A DNA stretch of 5,210 bases from Candidatus Woesearchaeota archaeon (GTDB lineage: Archaea; Nanobdellota; Nanobdellia; Woesearchaeales; UBA10216), in contig JAHFTU010000089.1 in NCBI GenBank assembly GCA_023269295.1, forward strand, positions 1 to 5,210, given 5' to 3'. Positions 3,813 to 5,210 of the stretch are shown here, one piece after another; position 1 is the first letter of the stretch; each line of letters starts with the position of its first letter. The notes under the pieces were generated by a model. It was not told where the DNA came from, did not search any database, and was given only the letters and a program-made list of their open reading frames with translations. Position numbers and translations under genes: made by a program.

Positions 3813-5210
3813 ATTAGCGGGCACTGTTACTGGAGCGGATATGAAGAACTTGCCTGCTTCCATAAGCACGAAGCCGAGGCTGGAGACAGCAACTATCCTG
3901 GTCCAATCAGCAAGGCCGAGGGGGACTGTACTGAACACAGACTGGAGGAAAGGCACGTAAACAACTGCAATTTGAATAAGTATAGAAAGCAAAACTCCAC
4001 CAAAAAGCCATTTGTTAGTGAACGGATTAAGCTTCTTAAAAGGCGACAGGGACCTGCTGCCGAGGACAGCAAACATCTCAAACATTACAAGCGTAGTAAA
4101 GGCAGCTGTCTGCGCGAGCTTGAGTGACTGGCCAAGGTAAGTCTTGAAGATAAAAAGCGCGCCAATGCCCATAATAATCCCAAAAACCACAATCAGCAGC
4201 AAGCTCTTCCAAGATATTGGCTTGTCCTTCGGGTTTCTTGGCTGCCTTTTCATCACATCATCCTCAGCAGGCTCAACACCCAAGCCAAGAGCCGGAATCC
4301 CGTCTGTCACGAGGTTCATAAGCAGGATTTGCAGCGGCGTAAGCGGAAGCGGAAAGCGCAGCATAATCGCCAGAAACACCGCAACAACCTCGCCCATGTT
4401 GCAGGAAAGAAGGTAGCGGGTTGACTTTATTATCTTGTCATAAATGCTCCTTCCCTCTGACACTGCATTGACTATTGTCGCAAAGTTATCATCAGCAAGA
4501 ACCGCCTTGGACACTTCCTTGGCAACATCAGTGCCGGTAATGCCCATTGCAATCCCGATGTCAGCCTTCTTCAAAGCCGGGGCGTCATTAACGCCGTCAC
4601 CGGTCATTGCAACAACATGCCCGCACCTTTTAAGCGCGTCAACAACCTTGGATTTCTGCGCAGGAAGGGCACGGGCAATTATCCGGACACTGCCAATGAC
4701 TTTCGCAAGCTCGTATTCTGACATCCTGTCAACATCCCCCCCCGAAAGAACAACATCCCCGTCCTTAAAGAGGCCAATCTGCCTGGCAATGGCAGTTGCG
4801 GTCAGCGCATGATCGCCTGTGATGACCATGACCCTTATTCCAGCTTCCTGGCACTCAGCAACAGCTGCCTGGACCTCTTCCCTCGGAGGGTCAATCATGC
4901 CGGCAAGGCCAACAAAGACAAGATTGCTTTCGACAGATTCCAGGCCATATTGCTTATAGAGGGGAAGCTCCTTGTAAGCAAAGCCCAGAACCCGCAGGGC
5001 ATCTTTCGCAAAGGAATCATTAATTTCAAGAATAAGCTGCTTTTCCTTTTCACCCAGATTGTGGACCTTGCCATTCCTCAAAATCTTGTTGCAGTTGCGC
5101 AGCAGCAGGTCAGGAGCGCCCTTGACATAGGCAAAAGCCTCCCTATGGCCGTGTGCGCTGTAAATTACAGACATCATTTTTCTTTCCGAGTCAAAAGGCA
5201 ATTCCTGCAC
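3795..5210 (-). CDS. P2-type Ca2+-transporting ATPase (partial, N-terminal part outside window)
   Basis: The minus-strand frame is open at the right edge and ends at TAG 3795-3797, giving the C-terminal 471 residues; SERCA-like pumps are usually about 850-1000 long. The GTG at the edge is not the true start: the actuator domain, DKTGT phosphorylation site and first membrane helices must lie beyond. Visible are the nucleotide-binding KGAPD (30-34), DPPRE (108-112), TGDHALTATAIA (131-142) and the hinge TGDGVNDAP (203-211). Membrane helices follow at about 266-284, 291-311, 336-356, 367-385, 402-421 and 438-457. The Ca2+ ligands known from SERCA are all present: N271 and E274 in NMGEVV (M5), N299, T302 and D303 in NLVTDG (M6), and E378 in FEM (M8). 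This supports ATP-driven Ca2+ export by a type IIA pump; Mn2+ is possible. It converges on EndoQ with an 18-bp overlap. A run of eight G (4736-4743) encodes S156-D159. Confidence 0.95.
   Translation of the reverse strand: MQELPFDSERKMMSVIYSAHGHREAFAYVKGAPDLLLRNCNKILRNGKVHNLGEKEKQLILEINDSFAKDALRVLGFAYKELPLYKQYGLESVESNLVFVGLAGMIDPPREEVQAAVAECQEAGIRVMVITGDHALTATAIARQIGLFKDGDVVLSGGDVDRMSEYELAKVIGSVRIIARALPAQKSKVVDALKRCGHVVAMTGDGVNDAPALKKADIGIAMGITGTDVAKEVSKAVLADDNFATIVNAVSEGRSIYDKIIKSTRYLLSCNMGEVVAVFLAIMLRFPLPLTPLQILLMNLVTDGIPALGLGVEPAEDDVMKRQPRNPKDKPISWKSLLLIVVFGIIMGIGALFIFKTYLGQSLKLAQTAAFTTLVMFEMFAVLGSRSLSPFKKLNPFTNKWLFGGVLLSILIQIAVVYVPFLQSVFSTVPLGLADWTRIVAVSSLGFVLMEAGKFFISAPVTVPANSKEIV

Noticed and set aside
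4144..4812. Plus-strand reading frames of 90 and 122 codons
   Set aside because: They are antisense to strongly conserved Ca2+-ATPase motifs and have low-complexity Ser/Ala/Thr content.
5208..5210. GTG at the right edge as the start of the ATPase
   Set aside because: The protein begins in the middle of the nucleotide-binding domain, so the gene must continue past the edge.
3795..5210. Functional link between the Ca2+-ATPase and the Ca2+-dependent thermonuclease
   Set aside because: They are separated by several unrelated genes on different strands and share no promoter, so proximity alone is not evidence.

Overview
This window looks archaeal. TATA-box-like elements (TTTATATA, TTTAAATA) sit about 40 bases ahead of gene starts and predict short leaders. 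One ribosome-binding site (GGTGAG) is clear. The central gene encodes an EndoQ-type repair endonuclease ending in a PCNA-binding (PIP) motif. The frequent AGG/AGA arginine codons also fit. I cannot fix the lineage; a DPANN-type or euryarchaeal genome is a guess.

Layout, left to right. (1) 1-934, minus strand: the N-terminal 311 residues of a cysteine-rich surface lipoprotein, cut by the left edge, with a resemblance to M23-like beta-barrel proteins. (2) 935-1024: a compact divergent promoter region. (3) 1025-1741, plus: a secreted thermonuclease (staphylococcal nuclease fold) with all classical active-site residues and a four-cysteine cluster ahead of the catalytic domain. (4) 1752-2265, minus: a two-gene unit of unknown function. 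It encodes a 38-residue single-pass membrane peptide, then a 131-residue protein with three membrane segments and a regular C-terminal coiled coil. (5) 2266-2406: a second divergent promoter region. (6) 2407-2532, plus: a 41-codon ORF that begins like a PHP-domain protein, runs through two strong hairpins and overlaps the next start by ATGA. (7) 2529-3812, plus: a full-length EndoQ. (8) 3795-5210, minus: the C-terminal 471 residues of a P2-type Ca2+-transporting ATPase, cut by the right edge. It converges on EndoQ and overlaps it by 18 bp.

The exported products (lipoprotein, nuclease) share a divergent promoter region, and the membrane pair and EndoQ share another. I see no single pathway joining all genes. 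The most interesting part is the EndoQ locus. A 27-nt A/T-rich repeat occurs once just before its start codon and once inside its last codons. The first copy follows a terminator-like hairpin inside the small upstream ORF. The second is palindromic and separates the conserved protein body from the terminal PIP motif, whose codons are read antisense as the end of the Ca2+-ATPase. No tRNA, rRNA, CRISPR array or transposase gene is visible, and no stretch over 300 bases lacks a gene.
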